Below, piece after piece: positions 28,963 to 41,125 of a stretch of 64,000 nt of DNA. The translations under genes were made by a program, and so were the position numbers. The stretch comes from Adineta ricciae (taxonomy: Eukaryota; Rotifera; Eurotatoria; Adinetida; Adinetidae): contig CAJNOJ010000039.1 of NCBI GenBank assembly GCA_905250025.1, positions 494,175 through 558,174 of the forward strand. The letters run 5' to 3'. The notes under the pieces are model-generated. The model was not told where the DNA came from. It saw only the letters and a program-made list of their open reading frames with translations, and searched no databases. The number at the start of each line of letters is the position of its first letter. Position 1 is the first letter of the stretch.

Positions 28963-31322
28963 ATGTGTTCGAAAGCAGGTACGTTGAAGGAAAACGAACA
29001 GATTTTTTACGACTACTATCGAGAAGTTCTTGGGTATAGATTATAAATAGAAAGTGACAATGTTGAACATTCAAAATTGAAATTACACTTACTAATATAA
29101 CCAAAGTCATGTTTGATTTGTGCATCATTTAGGTTTATATTCGGTGCTTATTGTCCTGTGTGTTATTTTTGTTGATGCTCACCTTGTTTCAATTCAACAA
29201 ACGAGCGATGAACCACTTGCTATTGATACCATCTCACATGTTGTACCACCGATGAATCGAGCAATGAAGTCATTTGCTCGTGCGAATGCTTCCGTGTGTT
29301 ATCCAGTTATTGGCTGTTTTGACAACAATGATCCATATAATAATGCTGCTCTAGAAATTCCTCAAGCACCCGAATTAATTGATACTCATTTTCTCCTTTT
29401 TACACAAGAAGCACCTACAGATCCGGAATTTCTTAGTTACGATGGTAATGATCAATCAATCGCAGGCTCAAAACTTAATCCATCACGCTGGCTAAGAATA
29501 ATTGTGCATGGCTTTGTAAATAATCGTAACAGTATATGGATCAGACCGATGGTGGATGAATTGTTGAAATTGAAAAATGTTAGCTGTGCTTAACTGTCAT
29601 GTTGTGGAGCCTATTGTCATTATTTCTCTTTGTAGGACGAATTGTCCGATGTACTTGTCGTCGATTGGGGCAACGGTGCTAAATTTCCATCATACCCAAA
29701 TGCTGCTTCTAATACGCGTCTAGTTGGAAAACAGATTGGTTTACTTTTGAAGAAATTACATTCGATGAAAGGATTTGCATACGATAAAATTCATTGCATT
29801 GGTTTGTTAGAATTCTTAAATGTCTACGCCATAAATCCTCTTTTTCTCTCTCCTTTTAATTTGAAGGACATAGTCTTGGTGCACATACATGTGGTATAGC
29901 ATCAAATACTGTTGATAATCAACTAGCTCGTATTTCTGGTCTTGATCCCGCTGGCCCATATTTTGAAGGCAAAAATGCACTCGTTCGTCTTGATCCAACC
30001 GATGCCAAATTTGTTGATGTTCTTCATACGAATACCGAAATTGCTTTTGGATTGGGTCTCGGATCCGGTGAAGTCTCAGGTCATGTTGATTTTTATGTTA
30101 ATGGTGGGCAGAACCAACCTGGTTGTCCGTCAATGTAACACATATTCTATGTACGTCTCATGCGACTTTTATTTTATCATCTCCGTAGGACTACATTGAT
30201 TGGTGGTCTTCTCGGCGGTCAATCAGAAGGTATAGACTAAATTCTAGAATCTTTGAAATAACTAGTTTCATTGTGTAGCTACTTTTGAACAATCATCCTG
30301 TTCCCACAGTGAGTTCAACCGAAGGGACTGTATCAATACGATTCTTCTTTCTATGCACAAAATAGGTCGTGCTCATGGATATTTTACCGAATCAATCAAT
30401 TCCGAATGTTCATACAAAGCATATCCATGCAGCAACTATGTAAGTAAACACTTTGTTTCATTGTCAATTTCATCTACAAAGTATTTTCTCAATTTTTTAG
30501 AACAGCTTCATGAGTGGTGAATGTCTCGTCTGTCCTGAATCCGGATGTGGTCAAATGGGTAATTGACATGATTTCTATGGTCTGAATTCTGGCGCTATGC
30601 TTTCTTTTTATAAAATATATAGGCTTCCATTCAATTTCTTCACCTGGTCGCGGTAATATGTATTTAACGACGAAGAGTGTTTCGCCATTTTGTGGTAAGA
30701 TTTTATCTATCGTCGAATTAAGTTCATTTTTGTTGAATAATATCAACTATCTAGGTTACCACTACCTCATTGAAGTTACCCTTGATCATAATATTGCTAA
30801 AACAAGCGGAGAGATCTTCGTGGCAATTCATTCAAATTACGAAATGTTAGCAAATGTCAGCGTGACTTCGAAGTATGTTAGGAGTTCATGTGTTTTTCAT
30901 ATTTCGCCGTTTTTTTTCTTCTTCTTAAAGATCCAACGCGGATATCAAAGCTGGTGATGTATTTCGACATATGTTCAGTTACAAAGCTGATTTAGGTCAG
31001 GTTGATTATGCCATTGTCTACTTCAATAAAGCAAAAAGCTGTATGTACTCAATTGAGTAAAATCAATAATGACTGAATCGTTGTCTTTCGTTTAGTGTTC
31101 GGCTGGGGTGGTCCGAAAGCAGATGAAATCGTGGTATCCAATCTTCGTCTGAAATCAGTTGAAGACCCGATTGTGTATGTATATAATTCAAATCGGATAC
31201 ATTTCCACACTACCGCTTTCCCTTCTGAAAATAGATACACTGGACTCTGTGGTGCCAAGACAAAAGTAGCGGCATACACATCTGAAACAATTTTACTTAA
31301 TCGTGATGATTGCCGACATTAG
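28963..31322 (+). CDS. Secreted pancreatic-type lipase with C-terminal PLAT domain
   Basis: Alpha/beta-hydrolase lipase of the vertebrate pancreatic/lipoprotein lipase family. A 16-nt first exon (28963-28978, ATG to GCAG, donor GTACGT) joins in phase to 29133, giving MCSKAG followed by signal-peptide core LYSVLIVLCVIFVDAHL. No ATG lies in frame within exon 2, so this small exon is needed. Catalytic Ser is in GHSLGAHTCG (rejoined over an intron), Asp in ISGLDPAGPYF, His in SCSHSRAHGYFTESI, matching the family triad. A lid-region cysteine pair (NSECSYKAYPC ... CLVCPESGCGQMG) is present. The last third is a PLAT/LH2 beta-sandwich (YHYLIEVTLDHN ... DEIVVSNLRLKSVED). Likely an extracellular or gut triglyceride or phospholipid lipase. 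Ten or so exons; AATAAA near 31346. Confidence 0.88.
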
Positions 31323-32544
31323 AAAGACGTGTATTTCTTTTTCAATAAAAGAATATTTTATTAAGAGACACTCCACAAGAAAAAAACGATTTTTTTCTAT
31401 GTGCTCGCGTTCATATGCTTGTCATTAGCCAACTTAACTTCTTAGAGCATCTTTGCCGTTAATTGGTTGGTGAAAATTGAGCGATATAATGTCAGAAAAT
31501 AAATTGTTGTACGGTTATTGAATTCAAAGTTTAATCATAAGGAAAAATGTTCGAAATTAATGAAACATACCTACTTTGTAAGTGTCTCATAAGAGTTCAT
31601 TTTACTGAAGAAAAAAAAACACTGTACATTTTCCATATTTTATGTATCGAGTAATCAAAATCCGTTAATCATCGTCATATTTGAATAAATATTTTACTTA
31701 TTATTAGTCATCGTTCTCCCTAACAAAACGCAAAAATTCATTGAAAGAGTAATATTTTTCTGTCTGTATGCATACAGATGTATGACAATCGAGTATAAAG
31801 TTTTTTTTCCTTTCCTTCACTACCAACATCATACGACATCTGTCCATGCATCAGCTGACATGGTAGATTCATTTGATGTTTTTATTTTCTGTCCATCTTC
31901 CTTTTATGGTAGTATGTTGTGTATTAATCTGTCCACTCTCTCTCTCTGCCTCTCATTCGTTCTCCATCGTATTGTCTCTCTTTTCATCTTACCAGTATCA
32001 ACATGATTGGAGACCTGCTCGGTGATTGTAAATATCCTTATACTAAAAAAGTTCAAGTTCATTACATTGTCAATAAAAAACAAGTTTTTCGATGCAGCTA
32101 TTTATTTATTTCAGATTTCACCCGATCATTGTTCGACAATTTTCCATAGATTTTGAGTTGATGTCATTTGACTTGATTCATTATAAGTGATAATACTGGT
32201 TAACAACATAACACAATCTTTTTCTCAGATCAGGTAAAGTCTTTGTTGTTATTTTCTTTTCTTTCTTCTTATGAATGTGTAAGAAAAACAAAGTAATAGT
32301 TGTCTATTATCATGTTTGTTGCTTTCCTTTTTGTCTTCTACCTTTCTATAACTATGTGTGATTAATGAATTACAATATACATTCAAGGTTTTGTCGTTTT
32401 TATTTGCCGTCATAGAAGACAAAAGAAAATCAACATCATATCTGCAGTTTACTTTTTTTTTTCATTTAATTTTTATAAACTATTTGAAAGTTTTGACATA
32501 TTGAAGAATTTCTTTTCTCATTCTTCGAATTATTTTACATCGAA
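31323..32544. other. Intergenic region, about 1.2 kb
   Basis: Between the lipase and Slingshot genes, both plus. Rich in T tracts. Open frames are short and compositionally biased. It probably contains the Slingshot promoter and 5' leader. Confidence 0.45.
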
Positions 32545-34955
32545 TGGCGACAAGGTGAGATGTTACGATTCTGAGAACAGGGGAAGGTGCATATGTATAC
32601 GTACGCAGTACTTTTTTTTTTCTTCTTCTTTTCATCTTTTCAATTCATGTATTGAATGAACATAATACCATTCGAAAAATGTTAGGTATAAAGTCTTACA
32701 AAAGAGAACATCGAAATGATTTTGATTGATTGTAAACTTTGTCTTTTATTTCTGTTTAGTTCGTTGTCAAACAGTCAATTCATTTTTCCGTCTCTTCATG
32801 GAACTCTGAGCTTGCCAAAGATTGCCTCCGCAACTACCAATACGATCGACCGTCATCAGGCAAGGATCGTTGCGGGCAATGCAGGTTCGTACATGGCCTT
32901 AACTAAAACTGATTAAGTAAGTCTTGATTTTTCTTCTTACTCTAGAAAATTTACGTACACATCTTGACTCGATGTACAAACTGCTGCGACCCGACGATCG
33001 CCTCACCCTGGTATGTTCGTTACAAAATTCAACTCAGTCATATATTGCTTTTTCTGTTTGATTAGATGGTACAGTTGGAAAGTGGTTTTCCAAACCGTTT
33101 TCGCTACCTAGTCATTGTAACATGCGTGGGAAGACAAGAAACAGAAGAGTAAATATTCAGGATTGAATTCAATAAATATACATTTCATTTCCTAGATCGG
33201 CTATTCTTGGTTTCGATGTCGATACAAACGATATTACAATCGGCATGTCATTGCCAATATGGGCCGATTTAGATATATCACTCGACGGTGATGGGTAAGA
33301 TTTTTATCTTTCGAAGAAAAAGAAACTATTGCGATTGTATTTAGTGGTTTCAAAGTAACTTCTTACGAACGATGTCATATTTTCAAGCCGGTGAGCGTAC
33401 AAGCACTATGGTATGTTCGATGAGTTAACAGACTTTCGTTTGCTTCATGAATCTCTCCTTTTTTTCCACAGGACTGCATATCAGAGTTTACACAAAGCAT
33501 CCAATCAAGCACGTCTTTATAATTATATTGTTAACAATGATTTAACACATACATGGATTGAATATTATCGTAATCCAGATATTCGTTCAAATCAAACCTA
33601 TGTTAATGAATGGAATCAAATGGATGATATTCTATCACATCGTAGTGATTCACCTCATTTATATCAACCGTATGTGACTACGATTGCATTGAAATTTAGT
33701 TTTAAAAAAATGAGCTTTCTTTAGGCTATCGTCAGATGAAGAAACGTTACGTTCAAGAATACATGTGAAATTAAAAGAAATCATGCTACAAGTTGATCTT
33801 GATGAAGTGACATCGAAATTTGTATGTTAAAAAAAACCAATGAAACGTGCCCGCTTTATACACACGCATGTTCTTTCGTTTAGTTACGTGAGCAATTAGA
33901 AAATACTTTTCAAATGTCCTTGTCTCCTTATAAACAGTATATCGATGACGTTATGTTACAAATTCTTGCTCAAATGGATAAACCAACAATGATACTCCCG
34001 CATTTATATCTCGGCTCCGAATGGAACGCATCCAATTTTGAAGAATTGAAAGCAAATAACATTGGCTATGTGCTGAATGTATCTCGAGAAATCGACAATT
34101 TCTTTCCTGGTCATTTTAAATATTTAAATGTTCGTGTGCATGATCATGATGATGCGGATTTATTAAAAGAATGGGAGAAAACATTCCGATTCATCAATGA
34201 AGCAAAGTAAGATCTTCTTCATCTCAATTTTCTATAAATGTTGCATTCTTTTAATATCTAGAGCTAATAATCAATGTTGTTTAGTACACTGTAAGATGGG
34301 TATTAGTCGATCTGCATCGACGGTATGCATCAACTTGTTTTTCTCTATCAAACAGCAAACGAATACTTTGCTTTTTAAATTTAGGTATTAGCATATCTTA
34401 TGAAAGAAAGCAATCATTCATTTGCTGATGCTTTGGAGCATGTGAAGAAACGACGATCATGTATTAACCCAAATGGTGGATTTAGAAATCAGTTATTGAT
34501 ATATGAAGGAATTCTAGCGGCAAAGTAAGACCGAATTCTTCTTTGAACCCAAGCCGGTTACATTCTCCGATCGTTCGCTTGAATAATTTCTATTGTTCTT
34601 TTTCGAGAATAAAAACATAACCTTGAGCTGTACTTTCCATTCAATACGATCCGGCTTTTTTTTATATTCTAGTAAAACATTCCGAAGTAAAATAAATGAC
34701 AGTCAGACAACTACAACAACTATTGGCAAAAAAACAGTAACTATTCCAGCGATATCTTCGTCATCATCGTCATCGACGTCCAAGAGTACTCCGTCTACTC
34801 CTACTGAGCACTCGCCACCATCGAATCCTTCCATAGTTGTCATGCGAACACGATCCCCGAATAGATCCAGTGCTGTTGTCGTTGTTCCACGACAAGCAAC
34901 TGAACATTGTAAACAAACATCACAGGTAGCTGCGCGGCCGAATTCGATGATTTAA
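32545..34955 (+). CDS. SSH: Slingshot-type cofilin phosphatase
   Basis: Dual-specificity phosphatase that dephosphorylates cofilin/ADF and so activates actin turnover. Proposed first exon is 11 nt (32545-32555, ATGGCGACAAG, donor GTGAGA); it joins in phase to 32760, giving [18 protein letters not shown]. The N-terminal Slingshot domain follows ([68 protein letters not shown]), then a DEK_C-like helical domain ([20 protein letters not shown]). The catalytic domain has [29 protein letters not shown] and the active-site loop [13 protein letters not shown] with its Cys and Arg. The tail is short and Ser/Thr/Pro-rich (ending RPNSMI), much shorter than in vertebrate SSH1/2, and lacks a clear long F-actin-binding tail. 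Confidence 0.9.
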
Positions 34956-35533
34956 TTAATTTATATATATTTTTTTTTGTTCTTTCTTTCCATTTTCACT
35001 TACTGTACCTACATTCTTCTTCTGTCTCTCTTTGGACATACGGAAAGAAAATCGTTTTTGTATGTATGAAATCTAAATTTTCTTTTGTTCTCTGTTCATG
35101 CTGGAATGATACCATTTCTTTTTCTTTTCTTCTTTCATTTGCTCTCCTCTCTCTGTTATACATGTGTTCTATTCCCTTTCTGCTACAACAAATAGCTGAC
35201 AAAAGCTTACAAACAAACGGAATAAATATTGAAACGCACTTTCAATCTATACTCAGTGATTTCTTGCCTATATGACTATTCTTCGGAAAACAAAAGAGTA
35301 TGCTCTATTAAAAAACAGAAATATTAGACGGTGTCAAGTGGTACTAGCTGTCATATTGATAATATTTGTACGTTATCTGATTAAAGTAACCACAAGCTCA
35401 CTAGAACTTGTGCAATCTGCTCTACGAATAATGATTACTCATTGCAACATGGCATGGGAAGTATCTACATTCGAGATGGATTTTTCGTTTGAATTGCTTT
35501 TCTTAATTTTTACATTAAATTACACACTTAAAG
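34956..35533. other. Convergent 3' intergenic region
   Basis: Separates the 3' ends of Slingshot (plus) and the cation transporter (minus). T-rich then mixed sequence. An open frame near 35066-35275 has no recognisable homology and skewed composition, so it is not called. Confidence 0.45.
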
Positions 35534-37218
35534 TTAGACTTTTTTATGTTCGCTAGCTGGCATATGTGTAAATTCGAAGTCTAAATGAACGAATGCTCGT
35601 TCAACGTCATCAATTTCCTCTAATTGAGTTTGCAATTCGGCACCAATGTCATGCGCTTCAGACAATGGCATTGCACCCGGTAAACCAATATCGACTTCGA
35701 CGAAAAAATTCGTACCAAGATGAACAGCTTGGATCGAATCGACTTTTGTAACGATATCTGGACGATAATTGTATACAACATGTGTTATTCGTTGGAGAAA
35801 GGGTGGTTCGGCTGATAGACCGGTCAAATGACGCACCTGCCCTGAACAATACAGAAACAAAAAACAAGTAGAAAGCTTGTAACTACAAGAAAATGATTTA
35901 CTGTTTGCTTGTAAAATCCAAGCTATGATAATGTAGATTGAAATGACGATACCACCGACCGGATCAACTACTATTGCTTCTTGTTTGAGATCACCACGTC
36001 GAGCATGAGTTGCTGAATAAACAAATCAATTCATTTCAATAATGTTGTCTACTCTCATACCTATAAGTCCGCAAGCAAGCGCTACGATATTAGATACGAC
36101 ATCATTACGATTATCTTCGGCCAGTGCGTACATTGTTGGATTGTTGATTCGATAACACAAAACGAAAAGAATTGCTTTTGAGACTAGAAGAAAGAATGAC
36201 GAGAGTTTCCTTTTCCATTTGACAAGAAAATCAAATTTACCAATAGTGATAACCATTGATACGATAGGTAAAATACTCATATCGATATCAGGTAATGTTT
36301 TTGTTGATGAACCATTATGTTTATTGGTAAAATATTCAATATCCTGTTCTAATGTTTCACCACTCTCGAAGATGACTTGTACACTCGCTGAACACATGAT
36401 GACCGATAGAATGACAATCGAGATGGGTTCAAGACGAGTTCGACCTGAAAAATCAGTACAGCGTTTGCTTTTGGACTTATATTTAATCTGTATGTACCTC
36501 CAGGATATTTATAAGCATCACGATTTTTGATTTTTCTCGATGTCCAAAGAAGAATGACACTTGTTAGTAGATCGACGGTACTGTCTACAACTGATGAAAT
36601 CACTGAAAGTGATCGCGATATGACCGCTGCGATAATTTTGATAATCAAAAGAATCTTTAATCGAATATTTAGAACAAATACTTCGACAAAGCAAGGAAAA
36701 CTTACGATATTTACTACTAAAGTAACTCGAGTCAAAATTTTGATATTACGATTTTGTCGTCGTTGTGCATCTGTTTGATGATCATTTGATTCGTCCGTTT
36801 TTGGCAACAGAATGTCTTCGATAGACGTTATCAATTCCAACTGATCTTCATAGAAATCCCTATTTTCAGTTAATAACATCGGTGAAAAAACCTTGTCTCA
36901 GCTTATTTATATTATCTACCTGACTTTTTTCGGAAGAGATTTGTCATCTGGATGACAAAGAGGCTTGAATGACTGAATATGCTTGAGATAGCCATAGTCC
37001 GATGAAACATCAGGCGCTTCTGCTGCTGCTGTCGTTGTTCCTTGGTCAACATCTGCTTCTGGTATAGAAGCGTTATTACGGTTTTTTGACAATGCTTCTC
37101 GTCGAGCTGCTAGAACACGTAAAGGCCGTGCTGGGTTTGGAGGATTGCTGCTAAATGATGATCGTTTTCTGCTTGTATTCGGTAGAATATGTGGCTCTTC
37201 AAGCTCTACGTAATTCAT
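35534..37218 (-). CDS. Cation diffusion facilitator, Mn-type (DxxxD) metal transporter
   Basis: Membrane cation/proton antiporter of the CDF (SLC30-like) family. After an Arg/Ser-rich cytosolic N-terminus of about 100 residues come the transmembrane segments. TM2 contains VVDSTVDLLTSVILLW and TM5 contains AEDNRNDVVSNIVALACG, both giving DxxxD metal sites. This pattern, with KYPGGRTRLEPISIVI after TM2, resembles the Mn-CDF group (plant MTP8-11) rather than Zn transporters, which have HxxxD sites. A C-terminal cytosolic domain (HLGTNFFVEVDIGLPG ... VERAFVHLDFEFTH) ends HKKV. Seven or so exons with short introns. A TTTCATCTAG acceptor-like site ends two bases before the ATG. Mn or Fe transport is inferred from the motif and was not tested. 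Confidence 0.87.
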
Positions 37219-37705
37219 TTCTAGATGAAAGCGTCTATTTCACTCGATCAAATCAGGTAAAACCTTTAATGCGTATGTTGATTTCGGTGATCGCTTTGCT
37301 ACTCGAAACGCCTCTCATTCATGATCGATTGATATGTGATCGGTGGACCTTGTCTTTTTATTTATACTCATCATTGGTGAAAAGGTATATTCTTATTTAA
37401 TTCGTAACTTAATACCTAAAAACAAGAATCTTTTCTACTCATTAGTGATTGATTCATCGAAGTAGATATAAAACCGAGTCGCACAGTACATGTTTTTCAT
37501 TATTTCAATCCACACATTTTTTTCTCGTTTAAGAGCAAACAGTAAAAAATACAGAAGAGAGTTATACAATGAAAATAGTGAAATAATCTGTAAAAAAACC
37601 GAGAGAAAATATCCATTGATTGATTGTTTATTTGTTACATATACATCATATTCAATTGGCATCCTACGAAAACTTTATCAATCAATTTCCTACGTATCAG
37701 GTTAA
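37219..37705. other. Short intergenic gap, CDF leader and PARP-fusion 3' end
   Basis: About 490 bases between two minus-strand genes. AT-rich and without convincing coding potential on either strand. Confidence 0.45.
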
Positions 37706-40700
37706 TCATCGATAACTTATGAGATATTCAGCATATGCTTGTGAATCATGATAGGTTACTAAAGATAAACGAAATCAGATAAAATACTCATTTGATAGAA
37801 ATCGGTCCTACCAAATATACTGTGTCCATCACCAGTTGTATCAAAACCTGCGGGTGGTACACGCATTGATGAATTCCCTTGAACTGTATTACCAACAAGA
37901 ACCCGAGCTAGAATATACAAATAATAACTTTAAATGCGAGAAATTTTCAAATCCTATTTACCAAGAAACATTCGTCGAATCCCATTGCGATCAGGTGCAG
38001 CGTAGCTGTGACTATATGTTGAATCGCGTGCAAAATAACTACCTTGCCCATAAGCAACGGCTATAATAGAAATATTGAAAAAGAAATTTCTCTGTGTTCT
38101 CGATATCAACTAACCACGTTGACCAGCGTACGAACGATTAAAACATTCCATCTCGATATTTCTCGATGCTTGTTCGTCGCAGCCTGAGAGAAATATAAAC
38201 AATTCGTTTAAATTTTTACTAGCTCTTTTTCTACGCTTCACCGTGAAATAACCATTGTTCAGTTTGTTTGCCTAGTTTTTGTCGGAATTCAAAATCGTGT
38301 GCTGAATATTGTTTGAACCATCGTTGATTTTGTATGCGTTCGATTTGTATAATTGTTGGTGGATTAGTACCAGGAAGAGAAGGTCTTGACATTTGTCGAC
38401 GAGCATGCACCAGCGGACGTTGGTTGTAAACATTTGTCTGAGTATATGGAACTGGAATCGATGGATGCACCTGTGCAGGAAAATGAGCTTGAGGAATATT
38501 TGGGATTGACGATGGTTGCGCCTGTGCATGGAAATGAGTTTGAGGGACACTTGGTGCTGTCGATGGTTGGAACATTGATTGTGGCCACGGATGTCCGAAA
38601 TATGGCGCCTGTGGAGAGATCTGATTGCCTGCGACCGGTACTGTCATCATTGATGGTAGTGCCATTGGATTTACAACAGCTGTACTATTTGGATTGCTAG
38701 AAACTGGCGCTATAGGTCTGAATGGCTGCGTTAGTTGTCTTTGACGAATTGCAGGCTGTTGATTCGTTAACGGTAGCATAAGAGGGGCTGATGAGTATGA
38801 GGGTGGCAATTGGTGCGCAGGTATCGCAGGATTATGAGTTAAAGTCATTGGAGCGAGAGCTGCTTGTTGATTTGCAAGGTGAGTCCAGCTGTTTGTAAAT
38901 TTATCCAATACAAATTTATACTCTGTAGATTGTGGATCAAGTGTATGACGAGAAAAGTTCATTAACATTGGCAGTGTCCAGTATTTAGGTAAACATTGCT
39001 GTTGATTTATCAGTAAAATATCAAAATCGGAATCATCATCATTGTCATTCGTATTATTGTCGGCCTAGATAGAAAAACGGAAATATTCTTATGTAATCAG
39101 ATGTGTTCGAGGCAATTTCTACCTGATTAGTACTTCTTTGTTGACTGAAATGCACCGCATGTTCCAATTCAAATAGTTTTCCTTGCTGATACAATTGTAT
39201 GGCATCAATCTCCACCTGTGGTAAACGTAAATTAGCCAGATCATTACGTTTGATCGAAGCACGGCAGAGTGTACAAGCTAATAAATAAAATAATATTTCG
39301 TCTTCTAAGAAGAAAAGAATAACTCATTCGCACTCACTAAGCAATTCATTTGTCATCGTTCGTTGTCGATTGACTTCATTCGCAAAACAATCATAACATA
39401 TTTTACAATTACAATGCAACACAAAGATATTGCCGTATGAATGCTGCTTAGAGCATATTTCACATTTACGACGTGGTATATCATCTTCATTCGTTGCTGT
39501 TGCTGTTGTTGCCGTTTCATTTTGTTGTTCAAGAGTTGGATCGACATTTACTGCATCTTCATTACCATACAATTGTGTATATAACTCAATTACCTTCTGA
39601 TTTTGATAATTCTGATAGAGATTGATCTGTTCATTCGTCAAGGCGCGCACTTCTAAGAAATCTCTATCTTGTAAATGATAACTGCATTTGTAACAGGTTA
39701 ATATTTGGTTAGTGTTCAACTATAGATATCGAACTTCAAAATTAGTCATCTATAAATCTCTTCTTACTTTTCTTTGCAGATGTTGTGTATAGCATCCTAA
39801 GCATAGCGAATGGCCATTATCACAGTTGATTGTGTAGAAATCTTCCGATGGTACTGTATTTTTGCACACGTCACATAAATCATTGGATAAAACTAAATAA
39901 TACAAGTATCGAAAAACAGAAAAGACTTTCATAGCAATTCACCCACCAATTGGCTGATTGAATTGTTCAATCATTTCATAGACATCTATAGTCTGTCGAT
40001 GTTTTCGTTGCCATGCATTTATAAATGATTTAACATTTTTCTCATCAATGTTGGGATTCTGTAAATGCTTGACTAAAAACTGTATCAATGCCGTATTATT
40101 ATCATTGTTACATATAATCATGTGTTGTTCATAATCATCAATAGAAACGGGACAATAGCAGATTTCACACGGAATTGTTAGGGAACGCCCGAGACATTCA
40201 TTTTGATGGATGTAGAAATTGTGTTGATCGATGTACAATTCACATTTACCACATTTCATTCGACTATCCTTATTTTCCGTAGGCGGTTTTAATTCAAGTA
40301 GTTTAAGAAGAACTTGATGATCTTTGATTGCAATTGGTAGATCGTCAAGATCTTCGACTTTTAACGAATAAGCGCAATCAACGATTAAACACCGTGGTGG
40401 TGTTTTAGTCTAGAACAAAATATGAATAAAAGGACGCAAATCGCTTTATTTCATTCATACTTGAACATGTTTCTGTGTCCAGATGAAAATACAATTCAAA
40501 CAAAAGCAATGCGTTGATGGACAATGGAATGTTTTCAATAGTTTCTCTTGTTTACCACAATGATGACATTGTTCCTTGTTTTCGTCAATCTCATCAGGTG
40601 TTAAATCAGCAAAAACACAGGACGATGGATTTGAAAGACTTCGTCTAGAATTCGGTGATTGACACCGTCGTTTACTTGAAGGACATGAACGTTCTGAATC

Positions 40701-40745
40701 TTCATTATTAGTAGTGACATCAACTCTCGAAGACGATTGACTCAT
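37706..40745 (-). CDS. Multi-RING/TRAF-like zinc protein fused to a PARP (mono-ADP-ribosyltransferase) domain
   Basis: Ten exons join in phase to 849 residues: 40461-40745, 39947-40409, 39768-39892, 39338-39719, 39123-39277, 38242-39064, 38115-38183, 37962-38060, 37812-37907, 37706-37758. Residues 60-107 form a RING-like Cys/His set (CHHC, TFHCPSTHCFCLNC, then CLIVDC). Two CxxC..HxxxC fingers follow (CGKCELYIDQHNFYIHQNEC; CEICYCPVSIDDYEQHMIIC). Two more RING-like blocks come next (LCDVC..CDNGHSLCLGCY..CYKC; KCEIC..HCNCKICYDCF..CTLC). A Pro/Gln-rich linker (about 480-690) leads to a PARP catalytic domain: IERIQNQRWFKQYS, LFHGC, CFNRSYAG, YGQGSYFARD and IFVTYHDSQAYAEYLI at the end. The triad reads H744, Y776, I831, so mono- rather than poly-ADP-ribosylation is predicted. 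The usual HGT is HGC here. Start is preceded by acceptor-like TATTTTAG, 8 bases upstream. Confidence 0.88.
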
Positions 40746-41125
40746 TTTAGCATCTAAAATACGAACGTTTCATTAGCTGGACGTCTCAGATATTATGTCA
40801 GTTTTTCCACTATTTTTTTTGTCATATTTTTCCTTTTTCCCCATGTGATTCATATTATATCGTTGTGTATGGGTACGTATGTGTGTGCAAGGCAAAAGAA
40901 TCAATCGAATCAAATTTCACATTTTCGGTAGAGCACTAATGACATCTATCCGATGATAGAACACGTTTACTGAACATCAAGTTAATAAAAATGAAAATGA
41001 AACCAAATCAGAAAATATTACATGATAATAAGAGATCAATGACTATTCTAATTAAGAAAAAAGAGCGAGAAGAGAAAGAGAGAGAGATAGAATGACAACA
41101 TAAAGCGCTTGCTGAAAATACAAGT
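40746..41125. other. Intergenic gap before nidogen 3' end
   Basis: About 380 bases, AT-rich, with the leader acceptor of the PARP fusion gene at 40754-40755 (minus). No other feature seen. Confidence 0.45.
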
